The position numbers were made by a program, and so were the translations under genes. Shown in pieces: positions 34,037 to 40,996 of a DNA stretch of 64,000 nucleotides. Source of the DNA: UBA2206 sp049303905 (GTDB taxonomy: Bacteria > Patescibacteriota > Minisyncoccia > Moranbacterales > UBA2206); contig JBAQNP010000020.1 in assembly GCA_049303905.1 (NCBI GenBank), positions 78,369-142,368 of the forward strand. The letters run 5' to 3'. Under the pieces are notes generated by a model. The model worked only from the letters and a program-made list of their open reading frames with translations, had not been told where the DNA came from and did no database searches. Position 1 is the stretch's first letter, and every line of letters starts with the position of its first letter.

Positions 34037-34107
34037 GCGGGGTTAGTATAGTGGTAGTACAGGACTCTCCAAAAGTTCTAGCGTAGGTTCAATTCCTACA
34101 CCCCGTG
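34037..34107 (+). tRNA. tRNA-Trp(CCA), divergent body
   Basis: The acceptor GCGGGGT pairs with ACCCCGT, with a terminal G-U. The anticodon stem is GGACT/AGTTC with loop CTCCAAA, so the anticodon is CCA. The discriminator is G, as in tRNA-Trp. The D and variable regions look more like a tRNA-Gly. The position after rpmG is where tRNA-Trp lies in many bacteria. No CCA end is encoded. A second tRNA-Trp is at 62740. Confidence 0.8.
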
Positions 34108-34114
34108 CATAAGC

Positions 34115-34147
34115 AAAACAGCCTTTCGAAGAAGGCTGTTTTTGTTT
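34115..34147 (+). terminator. terminator after the tRNA cluster
   Basis: AACAGCCTT (34117-34125) pairs with AAGGCTGTT (34132-34140) followed by a T run. Confidence 0.85.
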
Positions 34148-34209
34148 GGGGAGAGACTTGAGAAATTATTTGGTTAGTGTTAACATTAAGACACTAAATA
34201 ACAACAATT

Positions 34210-34944
34210 ATGAACAAATCTAACCTCGTTTTTCTGGACACAGAAACGACCGGAAAGGGGCCGTTGGATCGGTTATGTCAAATTGCCTATAGTTTTAAGG
34301 GAGAAGAATTCGATTCACTTTTCAAGCCTCCTATTCCAATTCAAGTGGAAGCTATGGCCATTACTCATATCACCAATAAGATGGTGGAAGATAAGGAGGC
34401 ATTTATTGATTCCGAATTTCAAAAAAAATTAATCGATATTTTTCTGGAAAAAAATATTCTAGTGGCGCATAATGCGCAGTTTGATGTGGAAATGCTCAAA
34501 AAAGAAAATGTTGAAGTTAGTCATTTTATTGATACTTTGAAAATTGCACATCACTTAGACAAGGAAGGAAAAATTCCTAAGCACGGTTTGCAATATTTGA
34601 GATATTTTCTTGATCTGAATATTTGCGATGTAGTTCCGCATAGTGCGCTAGGAGATGTGAGAGTTCTAGAAAAACTTTTCGAGCGTCTTTTTCAAAAAAT
34701 GTTGGTTGAATTCAAAGAAGAATCCGCGGTCATTGATGAGATGCTCAGAATTTCGACTTTGCCAATTTTGATGAAAAAATTTCCTTTTGGAAAATATAAT
34801 GGGCGTATGGTTTCCGAAATTGCCAAAATTGACGCAGGATACTTACAATGGCTTTTGAATAGTAAGATAGAGGCGAGGGAGAAAGATGGTGATAACGATG
34901 AGAATTGGATTTATACTCTTGAATATTATCTGATGCCAAGATAG
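34210..34944 (+). CDS. DnaQ-like 3'-5' exonuclease with DUF3820-like tail
   Basis: A 244-residue protein with the DEDDh exonuclease motifs: LVFLDTETTGKG (ExoI, residues 5-16), VAHNAQFDVEML (ExoII, about 87-98) and HSALGDVRVLEKL (ExoIII, about 147-159). The C-terminal 60 residues contain MKKFPFGKYNGRMVSEIAKIDAGYLQWLLN, which resembles the DUF3820 module. It may act in DNA repair or RNA trimming. It is not the polymerase III epsilon subunit by architecture. Confidence 0.8.
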   Translation: MNKSNLVFLDTETTGKGPLDRLCQIAYSFKGEEFDSLFKPPIPIQVEAMAITHITNKMVEDKEAFIDSEFQKKLIDIFLEKNILVAHNAQFDVEMLKKENVEVSHFIDTLKIAHHLDKEGKIPKHGLQYLRYFLDLNICDVVPHSALGDVRVLEKLFERLFQKMLVEFKEESAVIDEMLRISTLPILMKKFPFGKYNGRMVSEIAKIDAGYLQWLLNSKIEAREKDGDNDENWIYTLEYYLMPR

Positions 34945-34949
34945 TGTGT

Positions 34950-34955
34950 TATAAT
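34950..34955 (+). promoter_or_regulatory. extended -10 promoter
   Basis: TGTTATAAT (34947-34955) is a TGnTATAAT element located right after the exonuclease stop and 16 bases before the next ATG. Confidence 0.55.
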
Positions 34956-34970
34956 GAAAACAGAAAAAAC

Positions 34971-35531
34971 ATGCCAAAAGTAAAACCAAAAACAAAAGCG
35001 AAAATAAAAAAAGAAAAGGAGTATGTAGAAAATGATCTCGATGCTGTGGTGGCTTTTTTAGATGGGCTTTCTCATCGAATTATTGAGAGAACGAGAAATA
35101 TCGATGCGCAGTCCAATGTGCTGATTGGTCTTAGTACTGGTATCTTTATTCTCGCAATCAATGAGATAATGAACGTGGAACGGTTTCACATCACACTTTC
35201 GCTCGTGGCGATTTTTTCAGCTCTCAGCTCCATTATCGCTCTTTTGGCGATTCGTCCGCCTGGTTGGATGGTAAAAAAAGGCCAAGAACAAAGTTTGCTG
35301 TTTACTCAAACAATTGCTGATTTTGATTCGGCCAAAAAATATTCCATAGAGCTCAAGAAGATATTAAATTGCGATGAAGAAATTTTTCATCAGTATGCCA
35401 TTGAAATTTATAACTTGTCAAAATATTACTATCGCCCTAAAAGAAAACTGTTTGCGATTTCCCGAAATATTTTTCTTTTTGGGGTAATTTCCAGTCTAGT
35501 GCTCTTGTTTTTGGAAGCGAAATTTCTTTGA
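34971..35531 (+). CDS. three-segment membrane protein, Pycsar-effector-like layout
   Basis: About 186 residues from the ATG at 34971, chosen over the GTG at 34944 because an extended -10 overlaps that region. After a Lys-rich start there are two close membrane helices (SNVLIGLSTGIFILAINEI and FHITLSLVAIFSALSSIIALLAI). A soluble helical stretch of about 60 residues follows, then a last helix (IFLFGVISSLVLLFLEA). This layout, with DAQSN before helix 1, recalls DUF5706/Pycsar membrane effectors. No cyclase gene is adjacent, so a defence role is only a suggestion. Confidence 0.55.
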   Translation: MPKVKPKTKAKIKKEKEYVENDLDAVVAFLDGLSHRIIERTRNIDAQSNVLIGLSTGIFILAINEIMNVERFHITLSLVAIFSALSSIIALLAIRPPGWMVKKGQEQSLLFTQTIADFDSAKKYSIELKKILNCDEEIFHQYAIEIYNLSKYYYRPKRKLFAISRNIFLFGVISSLVLLFLEAKFL

Positions 35532-35532
35532 G

Positions 35533-35561
35533 TTGTTAAAAAACTGTAATTATTGTATTAT
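35533..35561 (+). promoter_or_regulatory. promoter for the ABC exporter
   Basis: TTGTTA at 35533-35538 and TATTAT at 35556-35561, 17 bases apart. The leader contains a weak GGGA/TCCC hairpin followed by six T at 35570-35587, possibly a small attenuator. Confidence 0.6.
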
Positions 35562-35605
35562 ATAGAAAGGGAATAAGTCCCGTTTTTTGCTTATAAAAAA
35601 ACAAA

Positions 35606-37384
35606 ATGAGTGAAAATAAGAAAGAAAAAAAATTTAGCCTAAAGAGTTTTTGGGTGAAGATCTGGAAACTACTCGAACCAAGCCAAGGACAGATAAAAAT
35701 TGTGCTGTTTTTGATATTTTCGCTGGAGGCTGTTCGGTTAATCGGACCTTACATTTTAAAAATAATTATCGACAAAATTACTACCTTTAGTGTAAATGAA
35801 ATCAATATTATTTTGGTGCTTATTACGTTGATGTTTCTCATTAATCAAATTATTTCCATCGTGGATTATTTTGCTGATCGAAAAATTCTTGCCGTTCTTT
35901 TTAATGCTGTTGCTTATCTTTCTAATAATGCCCATCGAAAAATGGTTTTTTTGAGCTTGGGGTATCATGAAAAAGAAAATACTGGAAGTAAGATTATAAA
36001 AATCAGCCGAGGGGTGGACAAAATTGACAATCTCTTTGGAAATTTCTTCTGGGAAGTGGCCCCAACTATTTTTCAAATTGTTTTGACTACAGCGACCCTT
36101 TTTTGGGTGAACTGGATATTTGGAGTTATTATCTTAATTTTTGTTCCTGCTTTTGTTTTTTTGACGCTTAGGGTCAACAGGATGGTTTTCCCTTTTCGCA
36201 TGAAGAGATTTAACAATCAAGAGGTGGCAGCTGGTCTAATGACGCAATCAATTATAAATATCAATACAGTCAAATCTTTTGTACAAGAACTTCGTGAATA
36301 CCGGCAATTTTCTGCCGCTACGAAGAATGTGAAGGATAATGTCACTGATGAATTTAGATTGATATTGAAATACAATGTAGTCAGAAATTTAGTTATCGAT
36401 TTGGGGCGTGGGTTTGTCTTGCTTTTTGGAATTTATTTAGTCATCAGAGGACACATCACAGTTGGAAGTTTGGTTTTTGTCTATACTATTTCAGAAAAAG
36501 CTCTGGTGTCACTTTTTAGAATTTCTCGACTATATGATCGAATTATGGAATCATCTGAGGCAGTAGAAAGACTTTATGATTTATCACTAGAAGAATCTGA
36601 AATCAAAAATTCGACGCGCGGATTGAAACCAAAAAGCATTGAAGGTGCAATTGAATTTAGAAATGTTGATTTTGTCTATAAGGAAAGCTCAAACAAAGCG
36701 CTTGATGGAGTGAATCTTTCGATTTGTTCAGGGGGTGTGACAGCCTTAGTTGGTCCGTCAGGTGGAGGGAAAACTACAGTGGCTAGAATGATTTATCGTC
36801 ATTATGATCCAACTAAAGGAGAAATTTTGCTGGACGGAAAAAATTTGAAAGAATATGATTTGTATGCATTTCGAAAATTCATTGCCATTGTGGCGCAAGA
36901 GGTGGAAATTTTCAATTCAACTGTCAGAGAAAATATTGCTTATGCTAAACCCAATGCCAGCTTAGCTGAGATAAAAGCGGCGGCCAGAATTGCCAATGCC
37001 GAAGAATTTATCACTCAACTTAAAGATGGCTATGATACAATCGTAGGAGAACGAGGGATAAAACTTTCTGGCGGACAACGTCAGCGCCTTGGAATAGCAA
37101 GGTCAATTTTGGCTAATCCGCGAATTTTGATTTTTGACGAAGCGACTTCAAGCCTGGATTCTTATTCAGAAAAATTGATTCAAGACGCCATGGAAAAAAT
37201 TCGAAAGAACAGAACCGTGATTATAATTGCGCATCGCTTGAGCACGATCAAAAAAGCTGACAAGATTATCGTTTTGGAAAATGGGAAGGTAGCGGAAGAA
37301 GGCAGTCACACGGAACTTTCCAGAGCTCAGGGTGGGCTGTATCAGAAGCTTATTAATTTGCAGAGTATGGGGGAAATAGAATAG
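35606..37384 (+). CDS. ABC exporter with fused membrane and ATPase domains
   Basis: A 592-residue half-transporter that should act as a homodimer. Six membrane helices occupy residues 25-310. The ATPase domain has Walker A LVGPSGGGKTTVAR (about 390), signature LSGGQRQRLGIARS (about 491), Walker B ILIFDEATSSLD (about 512) and H-loop IIIAHRLST (about 545). It resembles MsbA/MdlB-type exporters of lipids, peptides or drugs. The substrate cannot be deduced. It has its own promoter and is followed by a long palindrome. Confidence 0.9.
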   Translation: MSENKKEKKFSLKSFWVKIWKLLEPSQGQIKIVLFLIFSLEAVRLIGPYILKIIIDKITTFSVNEINIILVLITLMFLINQIISIVDYFADRKILAVLFNAVAYLSNNAHRKMVFLSLGYHEKENTGSKIIKISRGVDKIDNLFGNFFWEVAPTIFQIVLTTATLFWVNWIFGVIILIFVPAFVFLTLRVNRMVFPFRMKRFNNQEVAAGLMTQSIININTVKSFVQELREYRQFSAATKNVKDNVTDEFRLILKYNVVRNLVIDLGRGFVLLFGIYLVIRGHITVGSLVFVYTISEKALVSLFRISRLYDRIMESSEAVERLYDLSLEESEIKNSTRGLKPKSIEGAIEFRNVDFVYKESSNKALDGVNLSICSGGVTALVGPSGGGKTTVARMIYRHYDPTKGEILLDGKNLKEYDLYAFRKFIAIVAQEVEIFNSTVRENIAYAKPNASLAEIKAAARIANAEEFITQLKDGYDTIVGERGIKLSGGQRQRLGIARSILANPRILIFDEATSSLDSYSEKLIQDAMEKIRKNRTVIIIAHRLSTIKKADKIIVLENGKVAEEGSHTELSRAQGGLYQKLINLQSMGEIE

Positions 37385-37392
37385 CTCGGCAA

Positions 37393-37525
37393 GTTTTGTT
37401 TTTGAGATAATTTAAACTCGAAGGTCTATTTTCTAGTTGAAATTATTTCGACAGGCAACGGCGGAACGAAACAATTTCAGATAAAATAGACCTTCTCAAA
37501 CAAGAAATTATCTCAAAAATAAAAC
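37393..37525. repeat. 133-base long imperfect palindrome
   Basis: The outer arms 37393-37413 and 37505-37525 match at 20 of 21 positions. The inner arms AAGGTCTATTTT (37421-37432) and AAAATAGACCTT (37483-37494) match exactly. A third pair, TTGAAATTATTTCG/CGAAACAATTTCAG, surrounds a GC-rich loop. It lies between the exporter and the deacetylase and could form a cruciform or a very stable RNA hairpin. Confidence 0.7.
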
Positions 37526-37565
37526 TGCCTCGCGGGGAGAGGAGGGAAAGAGAAATTGAAAAATT

Positions 37566-38312
37566 ATGTACACACAACATTCAAATAATCTAATAATCTC
37601 GGCGGATGATTTTGGGATAAGTGAGAAAGCTAATCGGGCGATTTTGGAATTGGCGCGGGAGAAAAAAATTGATCGAGTGGCGGTGATGATGGGTGGCAAG
37701 ATTTCTAAGGATGAAGCTAAAGATCTTCTAGAATCAGGAGTGAAAATTGATATCCATTTGCATCTTTTGGAAAAAGATTTTTTTGATAAAAAAGAAAAAA
37801 AATCAAAAGATGGAACAAACAAGAGAATAGCAATTTTCCTACTGGATTTTTTGACTGGCTGGTATGGTTCAGCTAAAGTCAAAATAATTTGGAAAAAACA
37901 AATTGAAGAATTTAAAAATATTTTTGGAAGATACCCAGATGGGATAAATTCACATGAACATATTCATTTTTTTCCGCCACTTTTCAAAACTGCCTTGAAG
38001 ATAAAAGAAGAATTCAAAATATCTTATATCCGCTTAGGTAAATTGAAGCATAGGGGAAAATTTGGCAAAACAGTTTTTATTTTAGACAAGTTAAGATTGA
38101 TGAATTTTAGAAGAAATTTGATTTTTTTTACGCCTCTTGGCATTGCAAGAAGTTATCCATTTGAACTTAATACCTCGGATTTTTTGGTGAGTTTTGATTG
38201 GATAAAAAACGAAGAAGAATTTTTTGAAAATCTAATTGAAAAAACTCAGACAGAATTAGTTTTTCATCCAGAGCGAAAAAATGAATATGATTTTTTGATG
38301 AAAAATTTCTAA
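37566..38312 (+). CDS. YdjC/ChbG-family carbohydrate deacetylase
   Basis: A 248-residue protein with the ChbG/HpnK layout: LIISADDFGISEKANRAI at residues 10-27 supplies the metal-binding Asp pair, VKIDIHLHLLEKDF gives a His pair near residue 60, and INSHEHIHFFPPLFK near 120 supplies the second His set. LVFHPE near the C-terminus is also typical. Such enzymes remove acetyl groups from N-acetylated sugars. The length is normal. Confidence 0.85.
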   Translation: MYTQHSNNLIISADDFGISEKANRAILELAREKKIDRVAVMMGGKISKDEAKDLLESGVKIDIHLHLLEKDFFDKKEKKSKDGTNKRIAIFLLDFLTGWYGSAKVKIIWKKQIEEFKNIFGRYPDGINSHEHIHFFPPLFKTALKIKEEFKISYIRLGKLKHRGKFGKTVFILDKLRLMNFRRNLIFFTPLGIARSYPFELNTSDFLVSFDWIKNEEEFFENLIEKTQTELVFHPERKNEYDFLMKNF

Positions 38313-38314
38313 TT

Positions 38315-38570
38315 CCTTACTTTTTCTTTCCGCAAGAAAAAGTAACAAAAAGAACTCGGAGCTATGCTACGTACTCCAATAAATTCTGCGTTCGCTGGCT
38401 AAATTTACTAGGCTTGATGAGTACATCAAGCTAAGATGAATAAATTCTTAACGCCAGCTCACTTGAATTTATATTGGAGTACTCCGCAAGGCTGAAAATT
38501 TATTTCTTTATTTTATTAGGGTGGCCTTTTTCTTTTGTTACTTTTCTTTGAGGTAAAGAAAAGTAAGTGG
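38315..38570 (+). repeat. dispersed structured repeat, copy B (complete, with terminal hairpins)
   Basis: About 256 bases starting three bases after the deacetylase gene. The ends are imperfect inverted repeats of about 41 bases (38315-38355 and 38524-38570), each itself a hairpin with TTACTTTT...AAAAGTAA arms. The central stem pairs GTACTCCAAT (38371-38380) with ATTGGAGTAC (38473-38482). Copy A at 4064 keeps this pairing with a different sequence. The rest of the gap to 38682 contains nothing I can name. It resembles a MITE-like or REP-type element. Confidence 0.7.
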
Positions 38571-38682
38571 AGAATATTTTCTTGGCTCGAAAGAAAAAGT
38601 AAGGCTAAGTTTTTGGGAAAAGAAAAATGGCGAGGAGCTAATTGCGGATAGAAAAAGTAAAGGTAGATAAAACATAAAATAA

Positions 38683-38712
38683 AAAAACTCTAGATTAACT
38701 AGAGTTTTTAAA
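38683..38712 (-). terminator. proS terminator
   Basis: AACTCTAG (38686-38693) pairs with CTAGAGTT (38699-38706). On the minus strand seven T follow the stem. Confidence 0.85.
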
Positions 38713-38732
38713 GTTTAAATAAAGGGAATACT

Positions 38733-40004
38733 TTATTTCAACTCTTTTATAATATCTTCAATCTTCACAATCCTACTTTCTTTTCCGGCACGTTTTTTGA
38801 TTTCTACCCAGCCCGCATCGCTACGCGAAGCGTTGCTGGCGGGTCCGCCGTACTCTAATGTTTTTTTGCTGATAACAATGCGATAGGGAATACCAATTAA
38901 ATCTGAATCGGCGAATTTTTCTCCGGCGGAAGTTTCTCGGTCGTCATAGAGAACTTCAATTCCACTCTTGGATAAATTATCATAAATCTCTTGTGCCTGT
39001 TCATTCTGAGAAAGACTAATCAGATGAACTTTAAAAGGCGCTACTGCTTCTGGCCAGATAATTCCTTTTTCGTCGTTGTTAGTTTCGACAATTGTTCCCA
39101 TAAGTCTTGAGATGCCTATTCCGTATGATCCCATATAAACTAATTGCTCGTTGCTATTTTCATCTTTATATTTCAAATTAAAAGGCTCTGAAAATTTATA
39201 GCCCAAAGAAAATATATTTCCAACTTCGATGGCTTTTTTTTCAATTAATTTATTTTTATTTAAATCAAGGTCTTTTAAAACTTCATCATTAAAAACTTCT
39301 TTATTGATAGCTATATTTTTTTCTTCATCGATATATATAATATCTTCTCCGGCTTCTGAAATAGTTTGAAATTCATGAGAATATTTAGAAAAAGTTCCGC
39401 CCGAAGCAAAAGTTAGAAATGTTCTATTTCCTAGACCAACTCTATTAAAAATATTTTTATAAGCAATTTTAGCTTTTTCGTAATAAGTGTTATGCTCTTC
39501 TTCATTTCTAGAAAAAGAATATAGCGCTTTCCAAAAAAATTCTCTACCTCGCATAATTCCTGATTTTGCTCTTGCTTCATTTCTAAAGACAGTTCTAATG
39601 TCGTATGCATATATCGGAAGATCTTTGTATGATGAAATAAAATTAGTCATTAAATTTGACATAGGTTCTTCGTGAGTAAATCCTAAGCCAAGTTCAGTTC
39701 CATTTTTTAGGGTGGTTTTAAACCAATTATCTACAATTTTATCATCCCAACGATTAGTTTTTTCCCAAACTTCCTTTTTCTGAAGAGCGGTGGATTGTAT
39801 CTCAACACCACCAGTTTTATTCATTTCATCCCTAACTATGGCGGATATTTTATTAATAACTTTTAATCCTAATGGTAAAATAGAATAAATTCCTGCCATT
39901 TCTTTATTGATAAATCCAGCGCGAATAAGAAGTTGTGCATTTAGACTCACTTCGTCTTTGGGGGCATTTTTTTGAGTTTTGGTGAAAAGTTGTGATTGTT
40001 TCAT
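38733..40004 (-). CDS. proS: prolyl-tRNA synthetase, short form without editing insertion
   Basis: ProRS charges tRNA-Pro. The 423 residues contain class II motif 1 (GLKVINKISAIVRDEMNKTGGVEIQ), motif 2 (YDIRTVFRNEARAKSGIMRGREFFWKALYSF) and motif 3 (MGSYGIGISRLMGTIVETNND). An anticodon-binding domain follows (APFKVHLISLSQ). The bacterial INS editing domain of about 180 residues is missing, as in some short forms. A long structured leader abuts the start. Confidence 0.95.
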   Translation of the reverse strand: MKQSQLFTKTQKNAPKDEVSLNAQLLIRAGFINKEMAGIYSILPLGLKVINKISAIVRDEMNKTGGVEIQSTALQKKEVWEKTNRWDDKIVDNWFKTTLKNGTELGLGFTHEEPMSNLMTNFISSYKDLPIYAYDIRTVFRNEARAKSGIMRGREFFWKALYSFSRNEEEHNTYYEKAKIAYKNIFNRVGLGNRTFLTFASGGTFSKYSHEFQTISEAGEDIIYIDEEKNIAINKEVFNDEVLKDLDLNKNKLIEKKAIEVGNIFSLGYKFSEPFNLKYKDENSNEQLVYMGSYGIGISRLMGTIVETNNDEKGIIWPEAVAPFKVHLISLSQNEQAQEIYDNLSKSGIEVLYDDRETSAGEKFADSDLIGIPYRIVISKKTLEYGGPASNASRSDAGWVEIKKRAGKESRIVKIEDIIKELK

Positions 40005-40006
40005 TT

Positions 40007-40145
40007 ACCCTGTTAAATAAGATTTGTATTTTACTGTAAAATACAGCTTATTTTGATTATGCTATTTAAATTTTTTACCCAGTTTTTATTTGAATATATA
40101 CAAATCTAATTTTAATTTTTTTAAATTAAAATTATTTAACAGGGT
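40007..40145 (-). promoter_or_regulatory. structured leader before proS with 14-bp closing stem
   Basis: On the minus strand the arms TTATTTAACAGGGT and ACCCTGTTAAATAA are perfectly complementary over 14 bases: plus 40007-40020 with 40132-40145. The inner arm ends two bases before the proS ATG. Internal hairpins are visible, such as TGTATTTTAC/TAAAATACA near 40025. No T-box motif was found. The same stem type occurs at 1552-1612 and 18617-18650. Confidence 0.6.
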
Positions 40146-40212
40146 GAATTTTATATTAATGATTATCTTAAGAATATGGTTTATTTCAATGTTTGTCAAA
40201 GCAAGAATTTGT

Positions 40213-40238
40213 GGCAGAGGCGGTGCGTTGACCGCCTC
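40213..40238 (-). terminator. GC-rich hairpin after the 110-residue gene
   Basis: CAGAGGCGGT pairs with ACCGCCTCTG around a short loop. There is no strong T run on the minus strand, so read-through towards proS is possible. Confidence 0.5.
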
Positions 40239-40244
40239 TGACTT

Positions 40245-40577
40245 TTAGCAAAACATATAGGGGCTTTTATTTTTTTCTGTTTGAGCATTTCTTCTCCAGT
40301 ATGCTTTGCTGAAAATTACATTAAAGAAGGTGACTTTCATTCGAGACTTTTGTTTTTTGCTTAAATTTCTAAAATAAATAATCCAACCCCGATTATTAGT
40401 TTTCTTAACGGAAAGATCTTCGGCAAAGGCGATGATATTATCTTCAATATCAACAGAAATTAAACATCTTCCGTGAATTAAGCTTAACAAACTTCTCTTT
40501 ATGCCAAAATTTTCTAGTAAGCGCATCGCTCTTTGAGCGTTTGTTTGGTCTATCCTCCTAATATCAAATTCAAGCAT
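40245..40577 (-). CDS. hypothetical protein under leader-peptide control
   Basis: A 110-residue basic protein with a good ribosome binding site (GAGGAG, eight bases before the ATG). Segments include RIDQTNAQRAMRLLENFGIKRSLLSLI and a Cys-ended tail. No family was recognised. It is preceded by a strong promoter, a 25-codon leader peptide and a terminator that closely resemble those ahead of the acetyltransferase at 45410. proS lies downstream on the same strand, so this gene may be the first member of a proS transcription unit. Confidence 0.6.
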   Translation of the reverse strand: MLEFDIRRIDQTNAQRAMRLLENFGIKRSLLSLIHGRCLISVDIEDNIIAFAEDLSVKKTNNRGWIIYFRNLSKKQKSRMKVTFFNVIFSKAYWRRNAQTEKNKSPYMFC

Positions 40578-40640
40578 GGTATTTTCTCCTCTTGTAAAAA
40601 ATTAAAGAACCTTATTTTCATATTCCCACCATTGGAAATA

Positions 40641-40669
40641 CAAAAAAACAGCTCACTTAAGGCTGTCTG
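40641..40669 (-). terminator. leader terminator (attenuator) before the 110-residue gene
   Basis: On the minus strand ACAGC and GCTGT pair around a nine-base loop, followed by seven T. The 5' arm region CAGACAGCC (40669-40661) can instead pair with GGTTGTTTG (40713-40705), inside the leader-peptide reading frame. Confidence 0.65.
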
Positions 40670-40693
40670 GTAAAGTTCAATTTTTGTGTAATT

Positions 40694-40771
40694 TTAAACG
40701 CTAACAAACAACCTCAAGGATGATTTTGGGTTGATCGGTTGCGGTAATGAGTTTGTTAGAATCTTTTTCAT
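40694..40771 (-). CDS. 25-residue leader peptide with Pro codons
   Basis: The frame starts MKKILTN, contains three prolines at positions 10, 12 and 15, and ends LRLFVSV-stop. The final 26 bases are identical to those of the leader at 45543-45620, which has a different N-terminus. The A of the ATG lies six bases after the -10, so the peptide may be leaderless. The coding bases for Arg-Leu-Phe-Val are the antiterminator strand. A role as a ribosome-positioning leader is an inference. Confidence 0.6.
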   Translation of the reverse strand: MKKILTNSLPQPINPKSSLRLFVSV

Positions 40772-40777
40772 AAGCCC

Positions 40778-40805
40778 AATATAGCATAGGATTATTTTTT
40801 GTCAA
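40778..40805 (-). promoter_or_regulatory. minus-strand promoter of the divergent pair
   Basis: On the minus strand TTGACA (40805-40800) and TATATT (40783-40778), 16 bases apart. The -35 lies back-to-back with that of the trp promoter: TTGTCAA and TTGACAA face each other at 40799-40819. Confidence 0.75.
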
Positions 40806-40812
40806 CTTTCAA

Positions 40813-40841
40813 TTGACAAAAAGCATAATTTCGGATAGTAT
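40813..40841 (+). promoter_or_regulatory. trpB2 leader promoter
   Basis: TTGACA at 40813-40818 and TAGTAT at 40836-40841, 17 bases apart. The ATG of leader peptide 1 starts six bases after the -10. Confidence 0.8.
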
Positions 40842-40847
40842 TTAGCT

Positions 40848-40901
40848 ATGAAACAGGAAATCTATAAAAATTCAATTTTCTGGTGTGCTTTCAAGATCTA
40901 A
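40848..40901 (+). CDS. trp leader peptide 1
   Basis: A 17-codon frame, MKQEIYKNSIFWCAFKI, with a Trp codon at position 12 (40881-40883). The stop lies one base before antiterminator strand 40903-40917. A ribosome held at the Trp codon would leave this strand free, while one at the stop would cover it. The predicted transcription start coincides with the A of the ATG. Confidence 0.65.
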   Translation: MKQEIYKNSIFWCAFKI

Positions 40902-40902
40902 T

Positions 40903-40985
40903 TTTTGAGAGCCTCTTAGTGTTTTTGGAAAAATATAGCAAATCATTTGGCAAGAGTTCTCAAAATAGAGAACTTTTTTGTTTTT
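40903..40985 (+). terminator. trp attenuator 1: antiterminator and terminator
   Basis: TTTTGAGA+CTCTT (40903-40917) can pair with AAGAG+TCTCAAAA (40952-40965). The alternative is the terminator GTTCTC (40956-40961) with GAGAAC (40968-40973), followed by six T. The two helices share the 40952-40965 strand and are mutually exclusive. Confidence 0.75.
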
Positions 40986-40996
40986 AGAATAATATT

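Noticed and set aside
34037..34107. tRNA-Gly(UCC) reading of this tRNA
   Set aside because: The D-arm looks Gly-like, but the only good anticodon stem register gives anticodon CCA after a U33, and the discriminator is G.
40007..40145. T-box leader in front of proS
   Set aside because: A structured leader exists, but neither the T-box sequence nor a specifier-loop layout with a terminator could be found.
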